From: Niastella vici
GTDB lineage: Bacteria; Bacteroidota; Bacteroidia; Chitinophagales; Chitinophagaceae
NCBI RefSeq assembly: GCF_002077945.1
Contig: NZ_LVYD01000059.1
Span: 1 to 64,000, forward strand
DNA: 64,000 bases
Direction of reading: 5' to 3'
Part shown: one piece after another, positions 17,051 to 26,871 of the stretch
Layout of the letters: each line of letters starts with the position of its first letter
Numbering within the stretch: position 1 is the first letter of the stretch
Program-made: the position numbers and the translations under genes
Notes under the pieces: model-generated
What the model was told of the DNA's origin: nothing
What the model saw: only the letters and a program-made list of their open reading frames with translations
The model's database searches: none

Positions 17051-18313
17051 TTATGCGTATTTATAAAAATGCTCCAATTTACGGTTCAGTTCAAGCAATC
17101 CTTCCTCGCTTACCTCAGGCTCATCCTGCAACATATTCATGTAATACAGCAGGTCTTTAATAGCGTTGCTATCGTACCCGGTTTTCCAGGCCAGCCGTTT
17201 TTCAAATTCCGGATCATTGAGCGAGGCGCGTATGCCGTATTTGCTGCGCACATGGTCCTGAAAATGCACGGTCATCTTTTGCGCCAGGTTCTTGTTATCG
17301 CGCCGCTGAAAATACAGGCGGCCAATGGTCTTTACAAAATCAACCGAGGCGTTCTTCAACGGCTGAATGACCGGTATAATGCGTTGTTTGCGTTTGCTTT
17401 CAAATGCATAAATGAATGCCATCAGTAACAGCAATAACCACATAGCCTTTGAAAGGCCCGGTTGTTTGCCAAGCCAGCTGCCGGCGCCAAAAAGCCCCTT
17501 CCCCTCTTTTTCGCTGCCATGGTCACCGCCCGAAGTATGGTACCTGAAATATTCATCCCACCGCACCACTTCGCTGTTCTTTGGCAGGTAGGATAATACG
17601 TTATCGTAATAGGCCTTGTTATTCTTGTGTAATAAAAAGAAATTGGAAAACGCTACCGGCGCCAGGTGAATGAATAAAGAGCCGCCGCCTTCATAATTGA
17701 ACTGTACAAAATTGGGCCGGCCATATTGATCTTTCCCCAATACTGCTGCAATAGATGAATCAACCGACACAAAATAATTATCCAGTGCAAAACCGGGATA
17801 TGAGAACGCCAGGGAATCGTTGGTCTCGGGGTTATTGACACTCACCGTCAATGAATCATCAGTATTATAAGCGCTGGTATAAAATGCCGTTTTTAAATGC
17901 AGGCTGTCGAGCAGCGTTTCACCAATGCGCAAAGAAGAAATAAAAACATGTTGCCCCCTGGCTACCATGCCCAGTATGGCGGCCACCTCATCGTCATCGG
18001 GTATTACCTGCGTTGACACAATGATATTAGTGGTTTTTTCATCGTCATACGTCACGCTATCGGCATCATCGGTCAGGTTCTTTAAGCTATAAGACTTATA
18101 CCTGTCGGGCGACCGTTTGTTGATCACCACAGAGGCGCCGGGAAAAATAGACTGCAGGTTCTCATATGCGTAATAGGTACCATAGGGTATTTTATCACTG
18201 CGCCAAAGCGTTACCCGCTTATTCAGGCTTTTTCTTCCCGAACCGCAACCGGCTATAAGACCAGCCAACACCACCAGCCCAATCAAAAAACGATATCGTA
18301 TTATTAGTTTCAA
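17051..18313 (-). CDS. DUF4350 domain lipoprotein/membrane protein
   Basis: This is a 420-residue protein with a lipoprotein-like signal (VVLAGLIAGC, Cys23), an extracytoplasmic DUF4350 domain (about residues 45-260), one strongly hydrophobic helix near 305-320 (WLLLLLMAFIYAF) and a basic cytoplasmic tail of about 100 residues. The start is a TTG that overlaps the TGA stop of the DUF4129 gene by four bases; no ATG is close by. Such genes are typical of MoxR-linked operons in Bacteroidota and Actinobacteria. Its molecular role is unknown. The tail may contact the MoxR ATPase, which is an inference from operon position only. Confidence 0.85.
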   Translation of the reverse strand: MKLIIRYRFLIGLVVLAGLIAGCGSGRKSLNKRVTLWRSDKIPYGTYYAYENLQSIFPGASVVINKRSPDRYKSYSLKNLTDDADSVTYDDEKTTNIIVSTQVIPDDDEVAAILGMVARGQHVFISSLRIGETLLDSLHLKTAFYTSAYNTDDSLTVSVNNPETNDSLAFSYPGFALDNYFVSVDSSIAAVLGKDQYGRPNFVQFNYEGGGSLFIHLAPVAFSNFFLLHKNNKAYYDNVLSYLPKNSEVVRWDEYFRYHTSGGDHGSEKEGKGLFGAGSWLGKQPGLSKAMWLLLLLMAFIYAFESKRKQRIIPVIQPLKNASVDFVKTIGRLYFQRRDNKNLAQKMTVHFQDHVRSKYGIRASLNDPEFEKRLAWKTGYDSNAIKDLLYYMNMLQDEPEVSEEGLLELNRKLEHFYKYA

Positions 18314-19149
18314 GGATTCACTGCGTTGTAAAAGTGGTTGAAATTTTTTTGTACTATTTCAAACTGTTCTTCTGTAACTGAAAACTCACCATACCACATA
18401 TAATCATATACCCGGGTAAGAAAACCAAATTCGGTGGCCAGCTTATGCCCGCTCATCTGACTTACATATTCGTGGTTTGTACCATCGGCATGATAGCGGA
18501 TCCATTGTTTATCGTTCAGCCGCTGCAAAGCTTTCAGGTACATAAACCGCACTGCCAGGCGATGTTCTTTGGCAGCCACCGCTTTTTGTATTTTTTCATC
18601 GAGGTTATCGTCTGCAATATCGATTGCTTCATCCGATTCTGTAGCTTTCGCTTTTTTGCCGCTATAGAACAGGAACAGCTTGTTCACAACGATTATGCGG
18701 TATATAACAAACAGGAAAAACGCGATCAGGATGCCATAGGTAATGGTCCTGATGGTTTTACCGGCAAAGAAACCATTAAAGTAATCCCAGAAACTTTTAT
18801 TGTTGCTGCTTGAACGGGTCTCGGCCTGGCGCTCCTGTTCATGGGCCCAGTATTCGGGATCGTTGGCATAGGCAAAATCTTTCTGCTTTTGCAAACTGTT
18901 CACCGTAGAATCGGGCACCTTGCGCAACTCGGGTGGATTATTAAGCACCGTACGGATCTTTTCACCATAATCTTCTTCTTTGCTATCTGCAACGGGCGCA
19001 TCTTCAACCGTGACCGTTGTATCAACAACAGGGTCATCAACCTGCGCATGTATCAATGGTGAACAGGAAAGCAGGGCAACCAGGCACAGCACCAACCTGA
19101 AGGTTTTTGCGGTGGGATACAATGACCGGTATGAAGCGAAATAATTCAT
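18310..19149 (-). CDS. DUF4129 domain membrane protein
   Basis: This 279-residue protein has a signal sequence (about residues 1-35, ending PLIHAQ), a polar linker rich in Asp and Glu, one membrane helix (about 150-170, TYGILIAFFLFVIYRI) and a C-terminal DUF4129 domain of about 90 residues. The domain has the pattern FMYLKALQRLNDKQWIRY...TNHEYV, ending with YDYMWYGEFSVTEEQFEIV. The ATG at 19149 is chosen because it is 16 bases after the SpoIIM stop and gives a signal peptide; a longer frame would overlap that gene. It is coupled by a TTGA overlap to the DUF4350 gene. DUF4129 proteins are common partners of MoxR and transglutaminase genes, and no biochemical function is known. Confidence 0.85.
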   Translation of the reverse strand: MNYFASYRSLYPTAKTFRLVLCLVALLSCSPLIHAQVDDPVVDTTVTVEDAPVADSKEEDYGEKIRTVLNNPPELRKVPDSTVNSLQKQKDFAYANDPEYWAHEQERQAETRSSSNNKSFWDYFNGFFAGKTIRTITYGILIAFFLFVIYRIIVVNKLFLFYSGKKAKATESDEAIDIADDNLDEKIQKAVAAKEHRLAVRFMYLKALQRLNDKQWIRYHADGTNHEYVSQMSGHKLATEFGFLTRVYDYMWYGEFSVTEEQFEIVQKNFNHFYNAVNP

Positions 19150-19165
19150 TAATTGGGCAAATAAT

Positions 19166-20134
19166 TTATTCAACGGCTTTTTCGGCTTTTGTTTTACGTT
19201 GTACCTGTATGGGATACCATACAAAATACCACATAATGAAAGAAAAGGAGGCGGCCAGTATCAGGATGCTTACCCAACGGGGCATGGAGGAGTATGAATA
19301 CCGGGTAACAAACCCTTCGAGGAAGGCAGCTACCAATAATATAGGGACCAGTGCGATCATTAATTTCAACCCGTCCTTTGCACCATGCATCAGGGAATGC
19401 AACCGTTTATGCGAACCGGGGAACAGAATGCTGTTCCCTACAATTAAACCGGCGGCGCCCGATAAAATAATGGCCGAGATCTCCAGCGTACCATGTATCC
19501 AGATCACCAGCACCGATGGCCAGCCCAGGTTCTTGGCAAAAAAATAATATTGAAAAGAACCTACCATCACACCATTAATGAACAATTCATATACACTGCC
19601 CAGGCCCAGGAATAAACCCCATACAAATACCTGGAACGAAATATAAATATTGTTCAACGCAATGTACGCGAACATACTGGCCGGGTTACTTTGCTTGTAC
19701 ACGCCAAACGGATCGCCCTTGCTGATATTATCTTCGGTCATTTCAACATACCCATCGCCCAATACGCCCCGCACAAATGTTTCATCATGGGCGGCCGAAA
19801 AAGCCGCCATGATCGCAAAACCGATAAAAATGAGAAAGGCGTACAGGATCTCCCGGTGGTGTTTGCGAACAGTAAGTGGTAATTCCGTTTTGAAAAAACG
19901 GCCAATACGGGAGGTTTCTTCCCGCTTATTCTTGTAAATATTCAGGTAAATGCGTGAAGCGAGGTCGTTCAGGTACTGTGTTACCTTGCTGTGCGGATAA
20001 AAAGTTTTGGAATAACCAAGGTCATTAACCAGCTCGGTGAACTCCTGCGCCATCTCATCAGGGTCGGTGCTTGCTTCATATTGGTACTTCCTCCACTTAT
20101 CAATATTTTTCTTTATAAATAGTCCTTCTCTCAC
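19166..20134 (-). CDS. SpoIIM-like (DUF95) membrane protein
   Basis: This 322-residue protein belongs to the stage II sporulation protein M family, although the organism type is not a spore former. At least five membrane helices are visible between residues 105 and 300. It contains the family pattern NNIYISFQVFVWGLFLGLGSVYELFINGVMVGSF and HGTLEISAIILSGAAGL. The start is a GTG (the family pattern MREGLFIKKNIDKW follows directly). It is the first gene of the operon SpoIIM-DUF4129-DUF4350-MoxR-DUF58 and divergent from the RDD gene. In this setting it is better seen as a membrane-organising partner of the MoxR module; that is inference. Confidence 0.88.
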   Translation of the reverse strand: MREGLFIKKNIDKWRKYQYEASTDPDEMAQEFTELVNDLGYSKTFYPHSKVTQYLNDLASRIYLNIYKNKREETSRIGRFFKTELPLTVRKHHREILYAFLIFIGFAIMAAFSAAHDETFVRGVLGDGYVEMTEDNISKGDPFGVYKQSNPASMFAYIALNNIYISFQVFVWGLFLGLGSVYELFINGVMVGSFQYYFFAKNLGWPSVLVIWIHGTLEISAIILSGAAGLIVGNSILFPGSHKRLHSLMHGAKDGLKLMIALVPILLVAAFLEGFVTRYSYSSMPRWVSILILAASFSFIMWYFVWYPIQVQRKTKAEKAVE

Positions 20135-20280
20135 TCAGACGTATTTTTATTGTTTCAAATCTACCTAATTCAGGCCCAAAATAAATGGCAGAAGTAAATA
20201 TAATAGTAAAATTTCGAACGTTATAACGTAAGGAGACACAATTATTGTATATAACACATTACAAGTAAATAATATAGCGT

Positions 20281-20360
20281 TCCAGGTTGCAGGATTCAGG
20301 TTTCAGGGCCGGAATTTGGAAATCCCCCTGTAACTTGTAACTTGTAACCTGTAACTCAGC
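20281..20360. repeat. intergenic repeat, family C, copy 1
   Basis: GTTGCAGG/CAGGTTTCAGG words on the left and CTGTAACTTGTAACTTG plus CCTGTAACT words on the right form an imperfect palindrome about 80 bases long. A similar arrangement occurs at about 27098-27225. It lies in the divergent gap between the SpoIIM operon and the RDD gene, so it may include regulatory sequence for either. Confidence 0.55.
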
Positions 20361-20391
20361 GTTCACCAGCGTAAAGGCTGTAATAAATAAT

Positions 20392-21156
20392 ATGCTGCTC
20401 GTAAAATTAGATACCGGTTTTAATATTGAAGTGGAATTTGCCCTCAGTCCGTTCCACCGCCGCTTTTTTGCCTGGATAATCGATGTTACCATACAGGGTA
20501 CCTACCTGTGGCTGGGTACCAAGTTCCTGAATGCCATTGCGGGGTTCAGTTGGGACAATGAGATCTGGCCCGTGGTGCTGTTCATGCTGCCGTTCATTTT
20601 TTATCACCTGATCTCCGAGATCATGATGAACGGACAAAGCGTTGGTAAAATGGCCATGCAAATAAAAGTGATGACAATACAGGGCGGACAACCGTCTGTG
20701 AGCCAGTACCTCATTCGCTGGTTGTTCCGCATTGTTGATTTTCCCATTTTGCTGTTGCTGGGAACGCTGAGCGGTTATTCAACCTGGTGGGTGGTGTTGT
20801 TCCTATTTGCCGGTTTAATTTGCACCATTGCAACCCCCAAATCGCAACGGTTGGGCGACCTGGTGGCGGGCACCATTTTAATTGATCTCAAGAACCGTAC
20901 TTCGTGGCAGGATACCGTGTTCACCGAAGTTGAAAGTACCTATCAGCCGCGCTATCCACAGGTGATGCAGTTGAGCGACCGCGATATTAATACGCTGAAG
21001 AATATTATTGAAACCGTTAAGAAACGGAACGATTACGACCTCTCGCTCAAGATCGCCGACCGCATTCAATCAAAACTTAAAATGCACAGCGACCAGGATT
21101 CGCTGGAGTTTTTGCAAACGCTATTGAAGGATTATAACTACTATTCTACGAACTAG
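20392..21156 (+). CDS. RDD family membrane protein
   Basis: This 254-residue protein has an N-terminal RDD domain with three or four membrane helices in the first 165 residues, followed by a charged cytoplasmic tail. The family pattern appears as FALSPFHRRFFAWIIDVTIQGTYLW, where the usual Arg-Asp-Asp is RRFFAWIID, then EIMMNGQSVGKMAMQIKVM and KSQRLGDLVAGT. RDD proteins may act in ion or small-molecule transport but most are uncharacterised. The gene is divergent from the SpoIIM-MoxR operon, an arrangement seen in many Bacteroidota and Actinobacteria, which suggests a shared role. Confidence 0.87.
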   Translation: MLLVKLDTGFNIEVEFALSPFHRRFFAWIIDVTIQGTYLWLGTKFLNAIAGFSWDNEIWPVVLFMLPFIFYHLISEIMMNGQSVGKMAMQIKVMTIQGGQPSVSQYLIRWLFRIVDFPILLLLGTLSGYSTWWVVLFLFAGLICTIATPKSQRLGDLVAGTILIDLKNRTSWQDTVFTEVESTYQPRYPQVMQLSDRDINTLKNIIETVKKRNDYDLSLKIADRIQSKLKMHSDQDSLEFLQTLLKDYNYYSTN

Positions 21157-21176
21157 AATACAGCCTGTTTAATTTC

Positions 21177-21262
21177 TGATTTAGAGATTTTGAGATTTGG
21201 GGATTTTATTATGTTCAGCATTTTTATAGATCTCAAAATCCCGAAATCCCGAAATCTGAAAT
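21177..21262. repeat. intergenic palindromic repeat, family A, copy 1
   Basis: Left arm words TGATTTAGAGATTTTGAG and GGGGATTTT pair imperfectly with right arm words CTCAAAATCCCGAAATCC and GAAATCTGAAAT. The same words are found at 28171-28276, 36091-36179 and 36188-36276. It sits between two convergent genes. Confidence 0.7.
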
Positions 21263-21264
21263 AT

Positions 21265-21747
21265 CTACCGCATCATCGACGCTACCGAAACCACCACAAC
21301 GGTGCCCAGCAGGTAGAACGATAAGAACACAATGGTGAGAATACCTACAAATTTGAAACAGGATTTCAGGTTGTTGAATGCAGCGTTCAAATTGGTTTGA
21401 TCGTTATTGCGCAACGCCGATTGCATTTTATTCGAAAAGTTAAACAGGTACAAACAGGGGAAAAAGTATAAGAGGGCTATTACAATCCATATTACAGAAA
21501 AGAGAGTCCCACCAAAGCCCACGGAACTACTCAATACATCAGAATTACCCAGGCGCGAGAAACTGGAGAATATGTTTCCTGCAAATAAAGCCAAAATGAT
21601 TAACACGCCAGACGCAACAAACCCTACTATCGACAAAAATTTGGCCCAGCGGGCCGTTTCGCCCAGGTAACTGATGCTTAGGTGATCAACCTGCAATTCA
21701 AACAAATTATCACGGCCCCCCGCAGCGGCCTGATTGTATGGTTCCAT
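21265..21747 (-). CDS. DUF5362-like membrane protein, paralogue 1
   Basis: This 160-residue integral membrane protein has about four hydrophobic helices. It shares with the next gene the blocks ARWxKFLSIVGF, FFPCLYLFxFSNKM, ALRxxDQ and AFxNLKSxFKFVGI. This pattern resembles the DUF5362 family of Bacteroidota, whose function is unknown. It begins with a soluble N-terminus of about 35 residues, and the gene is spaced 164 bases from its paralogue on the same strand, so each may have its own promoter. Confidence 0.75.
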   Translation of the reverse strand: MEPYNQAAAGGRDNLFELQVDHLSISYLGETARWAKFLSIVGFVASGVLIILALFAGNIFSSFSRLGNSDVLSSSVGFGGTLFSVIWIVIALLYFFPCLYLFNFSNKMQSALRNNDQTNLNAAFNNLKSCFKFVGILTIVFLSFYLLGTVVVVSVASMMR

Positions 21748-21911
21748 TTTCAGTGTTTTTTGATTGATGATGTATACCGTGCCGTATACAAGTTACTGAA
21801 AATGGGGCGGAACTAATGGGGAGTTATGGGGAATGGAAGCTCAAAGAAATTATTTTCGGGCAGGTTATCCATACCCGAAAATAATAAGGGATTATGATAT
21901 CTCCGAATGAA

Positions 21912-22376
21912 TTAAAACATGGAATTACGGCTCGCCAACATGACCATGGCTATGATCACGATCACATAAATAGCCAGGATCACGATCGTAAAAATGCCTA
22001 CGAACTTAAAATATGATTTCAGGTTTTTGAAGGCAGTTGTCATTGAGTACTGATCATCAGTACGCAGGGCCAGCTTCATTTTGTTCGAAAATTTGAACAG
22101 GTATAAACAGGGAAAAAAGCATAATGAAAGAAGACCGATCATTACCACAACAGCTCCTGACTGTTGCCAAAAGGGCGTGTAAAAAGATTCGTAAGAAGAA
22201 CGGGCGAACAAAGAGATCAACAGACCTAAGGTTCCTAACCCCGTAAATACAAAACCAACAATTGACAAAAATTTACTCCAGCGGGCCACCTCATTTAAAT
22301 AGGAGTTATTTTCATGGTCGATCTGAAGTCCGGAAAAAAGGTCCTGGGTTGGTGCAGTTTGATTTAAGGTTTCCAT
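21912..22376 (-). CDS. DUF5362-like membrane protein, paralogue 2
   Basis: This 154-residue protein is a tandem paralogue of the preceding one and has the same hydrophobic profile: a polar N-terminus, two helices near residues 38-60 and 70-95, a short loop with SNKMKLALRTDDQ, and a C-terminal helix (IVILAIYVIVIIAMVML). The two genes came from a local duplication and have diverged in the first 30 residues. No catalytic or binding motif is seen. Function unknown. Confidence 0.75.
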   Translation of the reverse strand: METLNQTAPTQDLFSGLQIDHENNSYLNEVARWSKFLSIVGFVFTGLGTLGLLISLFARSSYESFYTPFWQQSGAVVVMIGLLSLCFFPCLYLFKFSNKMKLALRTDDQYSMTTAFKNLKSYFKFVGIFTIVILAIYVIVIIAMVMLASRNSMF

Positions 22377-22524
22377 TAATAAAGGAATTTGGGTTTAACA
22401 ATGAATAAAAGCGACAAAATACAAAACATCCCGGCATAAACAAATTGAGCATTGGGTGCGGCAATAAGCCGCCTGCCAATGCTCAATGATCAATATTTCT
22501 TATTCCGCCGGGGCAGAACCTGTT

Positions 22525-24003
22525 TTAATAAGCCTGTGCAAACAGCACGCGTTGCTTCGCGGGTTTGCCCGAGAAAACACAAACGCCTTCCTCCTGCGCA
22601 TTGTTCAATGGTATGCAGCGGATGGTTGCTTTCGTTTTCTCTTTAATGGCATCTTCTGTTTCGGCAGTGCCATCCCAGAAGGCAGAAATAAACCCGCCCT
22701 TTTCATTCAGGGTGCTTACAAATTCATCCCAGGTATTTACGGTAGTGATGTGTTCATCACGATAAGCCTGCGCTTTGTTATAAATGGCTTGCTGAATATC
22801 GGCGAGCAGTTGTACAATACGCTCAGGCAATCCGTCCATCGATACACTTTGTTTTTCCCTGGTATCGCGGCGGGCCAGCTCTACGGTATTGTTCTCCAGA
22901 TCTCTTAAACCTAAAGCAATGCGAACCGGAACGCCTTTCAATTCATACTCAGCAAACTTCCAGCCGGGACGGGCATTGTCGTTATCGTCGTATTTTACAC
23001 GTATGCCCAGCGCTTTCAGCTGTTTTACCAGCTCCAGCACTTTCACATCTATTTTGGCTTTTTGTTCTTCCCCTTTATAAATAGGCACGATCACCACCTG
23101 GTGCGGTGCAATTTTGGGAGGAAGGATCAACCCATCGTCATCACTGTGCGCCATTACCAGGGCGCCAATAAGGCGGGTGCTTACGCCCCAACTGGTGGCC
23201 CATACATAATCGAGCTTATTATCTTTATCACTGAACTTTACATCAAAGGCTTTGGCAAAATTCTGACCCAGAAAATGCGAAGTACCGGCCTGCAGGGCTT
23301 TGCCATCCTGCATCAGGGCTTCAATGCAATAGGTATCTACCGCCCCGGCAAAACGTTCATTTTCGGTTTTCACTCCTTTTATCACGGGCAATGCCATCCA
23401 GTTCTCCACAAAATCGGCATATACGTTCAGCATTTGCACGGCTTCGGCCACAGCTTCCTGGGCGGTTGCATGCGCGGTATGGCCTTCCTGCCATAAAAAC
23501 TCGGCCGTACGCAGGAACAGGCGGGTGCGCATTTCCCAACGAACTACGTTGGCCCATTGGTTTATGAGCAAAGGCAGGTCGCGGTACGATTGGATCCAGT
23601 TTTTGTAGGTCTTCCAGATAATGGCCTCACTGGTGGGGCGAACCACCAGCTCTTCTTCCAGTTTGGCCTCGGGATCAACCATGAGGGCGCCCTTTTTGGA
23701 AGGATCGGCTTTTAACCGGTAATGGGTAACCACCGCACATTCCTTGGCAAAGCCTTCGGCATTTTTTTCCTCGGCCTCAAACAGGCTTTTGGGCACAAAC
23801 AGCGGGAAATAGGCATTCACGTGCCCGGTATCCTTGAACATTTTGTCAAGGGCATCGCGCATGTTCTCCCAAAGGGAAAACCCATAAGGTTTTATTACCA
23901 TACAGCCTCTTACATCGGTATAATCGGCCAGGCCACCTTTAATAACCAAATCGTTGTACCATTGCGAATAATCTGTGCTTCGGCTGGTGATCTCTTTGCT
24001 CAT
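22525..24003 (-). CDS. proS: prolyl-tRNA synthetase, archaeal/eukaryotic-like type
   Basis: This 492-residue class II aminoacyl-tRNA synthetase attaches proline to tRNA-Pro. The class II motifs are seen as the [17 protein letters not shown] region (motif 1 area), [20 protein letters not shown] (motif 2) and a motif 3 region near [19 protein letters not shown]. An anticodon-binding domain with [14 protein letters not shown] and a C-terminal zinc-domain-like extension follows, ending in a Tyr as is common in this type. The long editing insertion of E. coli ProRS is absent, which fits type 3. The start ATG is clear. It stands alone on the minus strand. Confidence 0.95.
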   Translation of the reverse strand: MSKEITSRSTDYSQWYNDLVIKGGLADYTDVRGCMVIKPYGFSLWENMRDALDKMFKDTGHVNAYFPLFVPKSLFEAEEKNAEGFAKECAVVTHYRLKADPSKKGALMVDPEAKLEEELVVRPTSEAIIWKTYKNWIQSYRDLPLLINQWANVVRWEMRTRLFLRTAEFLWQEGHTAHATAQEAVAEAVQMLNVYADFVENWMALPVIKGVKTENERFAGAVDTYCIEALMQDGKALQAGTSHFLGQNFAKAFDVKFSDKDNKLDYVWATSWGVSTRLIGALVMAHSDDDGLILPPKIAPHQVVIVPIYKGEEQKAKIDVKVLELVKQLKALGIRVKYDDNDNARPGWKFAEYELKGVPVRIALGLRDLENNTVELARRDTREKQSVSMDGLPERIVQLLADIQQAIYNKAQAYRDEHITTVNTWDEFVSTLNEKGGFISAFWDGTAETEDAIKEKTKATIRCIPLNNAQEEGVCVFSGKPAKQRVLFAQAY

Positions 24004-24208
24004 GTTTTAGTTTTTATAATCCGGAGGTCAGTTTCTGTATTCCGGCTTCAGATCGGCAATTTCCTGCTTTCGTCCTCATTATCAGGCGATTTATCGATAA
24101 ATTTTAACAATCGCCTTGCAATAATTTCCTGGCAGGGCCTGTCTTTTTATTGTAACTTTAATTCGGAAAAACGCAAAAGTAGCACTCTATAACGTTAAAA
24201 CCATTACT

Positions 24209-25024
24209 ATGAGGTTTCGAAATATACTTCCTGCTTTGCTAGCGATAGCTTCCTTATCCAGTTGTTCGGTATACCGCACCCAACAAACTCCGGATGATGT
24301 GTACTATTCACCGGGCCGTACAGCATCGGATGATTCGTACGTAACTGTTGACAACAACAGAAAAGGCCGCAGCTATGGCCGCTATGACAATAGCAACCCC
24401 GACGACAATTACCTGCGCATGCGGCAGTATGGAAGCCGGTGGAACACCTTCGATAGTTATAACGACTGGCAATATAATGGCGGGTATTATGGCGCTTACA
24501 GCCCATATACGCCCTATGGCTTTAGCAGCCCCTACTCCTATTCTTATTATGGTTACGGCCCGTACGCTTACTATAATCCATGGTCGTTCAATTCTTACTG
24601 GAACAGTTATTACTACTGGAACAGCTATTACAACCCGTATTGTACCACCGTTATTGTAGGCAGCCCCAAAGACAACCCGGCAGTATACAGGTCAGTGCGC
24701 CAGTTTAACCTGAATGCCTACACCAATAATTTGAATTATAACAACCGCAATACCAGCAATGGCGGCAGACCAATATACTCGTCGTCGAATGGCCGGTATA
24801 ACACCAGCAACAGCAATTATAACAGCAACTCATCGGGCGGTTTGCACCGGAGCACCGACAGCTATTACACGCCTTCGCGCTCCAACAACACCCCTACTTA
24901 TCAACCTTCTTCACAGCCTGTAAGGTCGTATAACCCCTCTTCATCGGGCGGTTCATATGGCGGCAGCAGTGGTGGAAGTAGTGGCGGTAGCAGCGGTGGC
25001 AGCAGACCAAGCCGGGGTCATTAA
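24209..25024 (+). CDS. Tyr/Ser/Asn-rich lipoprotein of unknown function
   Basis: This 271-residue predicted lipoprotein has a signal ending at Cys19 (ASLSSC) followed by the TPDDVYYSPG motif, which is frequent in Bacteroidota surface lipoproteins. The middle (residues about 70-150) is very rich in Tyr, with many YY and YNSYW-like steps. The C-terminal third is Ser/Asn/Gly rich and ends with GGSSGGSSGGSSGGSRPSRG tandem repeats. This low-complexity pattern suggests an unstructured surface or matrix component. The gene is followed by an OmpP1-like gene on the same strand after a 200-base gap. No specific function is proposed. Confidence 0.8.
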   Translation: MRFRNILPALLAIASLSSCSVYRTQQTPDDVYYSPGRTASDDSYVTVDNNRKGRSYGRYDNSNPDDNYLRMRQYGSRWNTFDSYNDWQYNGGYYGAYSPYTPYGFSSPYSYSYYGYGPYAYYNPWSFNSYWNSYYYWNSYYNPYCTTVIVGSPKDNPAVYRSVRQFNLNAYTNNLNYNNRNTSNGGRPIYSSSNGRYNTSNSNYNSNSSGGLHRSTDSYYTPSRSNNTPTYQPSSQPVRSYNPSSSGGSYGGSSGGSSGGSSGGSRPSRGH

Positions 25025-25231
25025 CCGGCAACCGGCCAACCGGCTGGCAAATGAATAAGAAATATAATAGTCCTTAAAAAACAATATTGGATTATATCCC
25101 TGTAGGCGACTACGTTTAACTACAGTAATAAATGCTTTTTTTAACGGTAAACATGAAATGAACGGTGTACTACCTCGCAACGCGTCGTTAACCGTTTTAC
25201 GTTTCAGGTTTGCCGTTTTTAATAATTGCAT

Positions 25232-26773
25232 ATGAAGAACACCCTCACTATAGCACTTTTTTTATCGATTGGCATTCAGGCGGTGGCTCAGGTACCCGAA
25301 GATGTACTGCGTTTGAGCTGGCATGCGCCATCAGGAACAGCCCGTAACCAGGCCATCGGCGGCGCCGGCGGTTCCCTGGGCGGCGAAATAACATCCATGT
25401 TTATTAACCCTGCCGGTTTGGGCTTTTATAAAGTGAGCGAAATTGTACTCACGCCCGGTTTTACGCTGGCACACAGCACCGGCGAATACCGGGGAACCGA
25501 AGCCAGCAGCGACCATGTTAACCGGTTCAATATAAGCACCAGCGGCTTTGTTTCGGCCACCAGCGATCCCGGCAGTAAATGGGTAAGCAAGGCTTTCAGC
25601 ATTGCAGTTAACCGCACGGCCAATTTCAACAATACAACCTATTACAAAGGCAATAACGACCACAGCTCCTATTCAGAACAATTTGCAGATGAGTTTTCGC
25701 AATCGGGCGTTGCCATCAATGATGTACGGTACAGCCCCTATTTGTCGCTGGGTACCAAAATGGCCATTTACACCTACCTCATCGATACCGCCACTATAGG
25801 CGGTTCACTGCAGGTGGTAGGCCGGCCCGAATACCTGAATTCGGTTAACCAGGAGCAAAAGACAACCACCCGGGGCGGTATTACCGAACTGGCCATTGGT
25901 TTTGCCGGCAACAACCAGGATAAATTCTATATCGGCGGTAGCGTGGGCGTGCCCATTGTAAAGTATGAAAGAAGGCTTACGTTCACCGAGAGTGACCCAA
26001 ACAAGGATGTTACCAATAACTTCGGCTTTTCGCGGTACGAAGAAAAATTAACGACCACGGGTGTTGGGTTGAACGCCAAGCTGGGCATCATATTCAAACC
26101 TGTTCCCAACGTGCGGGCCGGTGTTGCCATTCACACCCCTACGCTCTATGGGCTGAAAGATAAATTATGGACCAAGATGGTGACCGATGTAGAAAAGCTG
26201 TTTGGTCCCAATGATCCCGGGGTCGACAGCATCACCTCTGATTATTACGGGCGGGAACCCATTTATAAATACAACCTCAGCACACCCTGGAAATTCATAG
26301 TGAGCGGCACCTACATCATTAATGCAGTGGAAGATGTTACCCAGCAGGTAGGATTTATTACCGCAGATGCCGAGTATGTAACGTATGGCTCATCACGGCT
26401 CAGTTCTGCCGAAGACAATGCCAATGATGATTCGTATTACGAAGGCGTGAACAAAGTGGTAAAACAAATGTATAAAAGCGCCTTTAACTTCAGGGTAGGC
26501 GGCGAATTGAAGCTCAATCCATTTATGGTGCGGCTGGGTTATGCCCATTATGGCAATCCCTACGAAGATGAAGTATTAAAGGCCGGCAAGCACGTGCTTA
26601 GTGGCGGCCTCGGCTATCGCGATAAAGGGGTCTTCATTGATCTTACATATGTGCACACGATCATCAATGATGTGAATTTCCCTTACCGGGTAGCACCACC
26701 CAAACAAAACACTTATGCTGATCTTAAAAGCCAGATAGGGCAAATATTGCTCACATTTGGCTTCAAGTTATAA
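25232..26773 (+). CDS. OmpP1/FadL/TodX-family outer-membrane transport protein
   Basis: This 513-residue protein has a signal peptide (about residues 1-20, ending AVAQ) and a beta-barrel of the FadL/OmpP1 type, which lets hydrophobic compounds pass the outer membrane. The N-terminal plug region reads ARNQAIGGAGGSLGGE followed by the FINPAGLGFYK motif, a variant of the NPA element typical of the family. The second of two close ATG codons (25232) is used because it follows the better ribosome-binding spacing. A strong terminator lies 70 bases after the stop. Substrate unknown. Confidence 0.85.
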   Translation: MKNTLTIALFLSIGIQAVAQVPEDVLRLSWHAPSGTARNQAIGGAGGSLGGEITSMFINPAGLGFYKVSEIVLTPGFTLAHSTGEYRGTEASSDHVNRFNISTSGFVSATSDPGSKWVSKAFSIAVNRTANFNNTTYYKGNNDHSSYSEQFADEFSQSGVAINDVRYSPYLSLGTKMAIYTYLIDTATIGGSLQVVGRPEYLNSVNQEQKTTTRGGITELAIGFAGNNQDKFYIGGSVGVPIVKYERRLTFTESDPNKDVTNNFGFSRYEEKLTTTGVGLNAKLGIIFKPVPNVRAGVAIHTPTLYGLKDKLWTKMVTDVEKLFGPNDPGVDSITSDYYGREPIYKYNLSTPWKFIVSGTYIINAVEDVTQQVGFITADAEYVTYGSSRLSSAEDNANDDSYYEGVNKVVKQMYKSAFNFRVGGELKLNPFMVRLGYAHYGNPYEDEVLKAGKHVLSGGLGYRDKGVFIDLTYVHTIINDVNFPYRVAPPKQNTYADLKSQIGQILLTFGFKL

Positions 26774-26839
26774 CCGGCTTGCGTTAACGATTTTTTTGTT
26801 ACCACGTCTGCCTTTTCCATCAACTAGTAACAAAAGGAA

Positions 26840-26871
26840 ACCCTCCCGGCTCGCGGGAGGGTCTTTTTTTT
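26840..26871 (+). terminator. strong Rho-independent terminator of the OmpP1-like gene
   Basis: An 8-bp stem ACCCTCCC/GGGAGGGT (26840-26847 with 26855-26862) closes a 7-base loop and is followed after one C by seven or more T. Confidence 0.9.

Noticed and set aside
24940-25015. Gly/Ser tandem repeats as CRISPR or mobile repeats
   Set aside because: The repeats are in-frame GGSSGG codons of the lipoprotein gene, without spacers.
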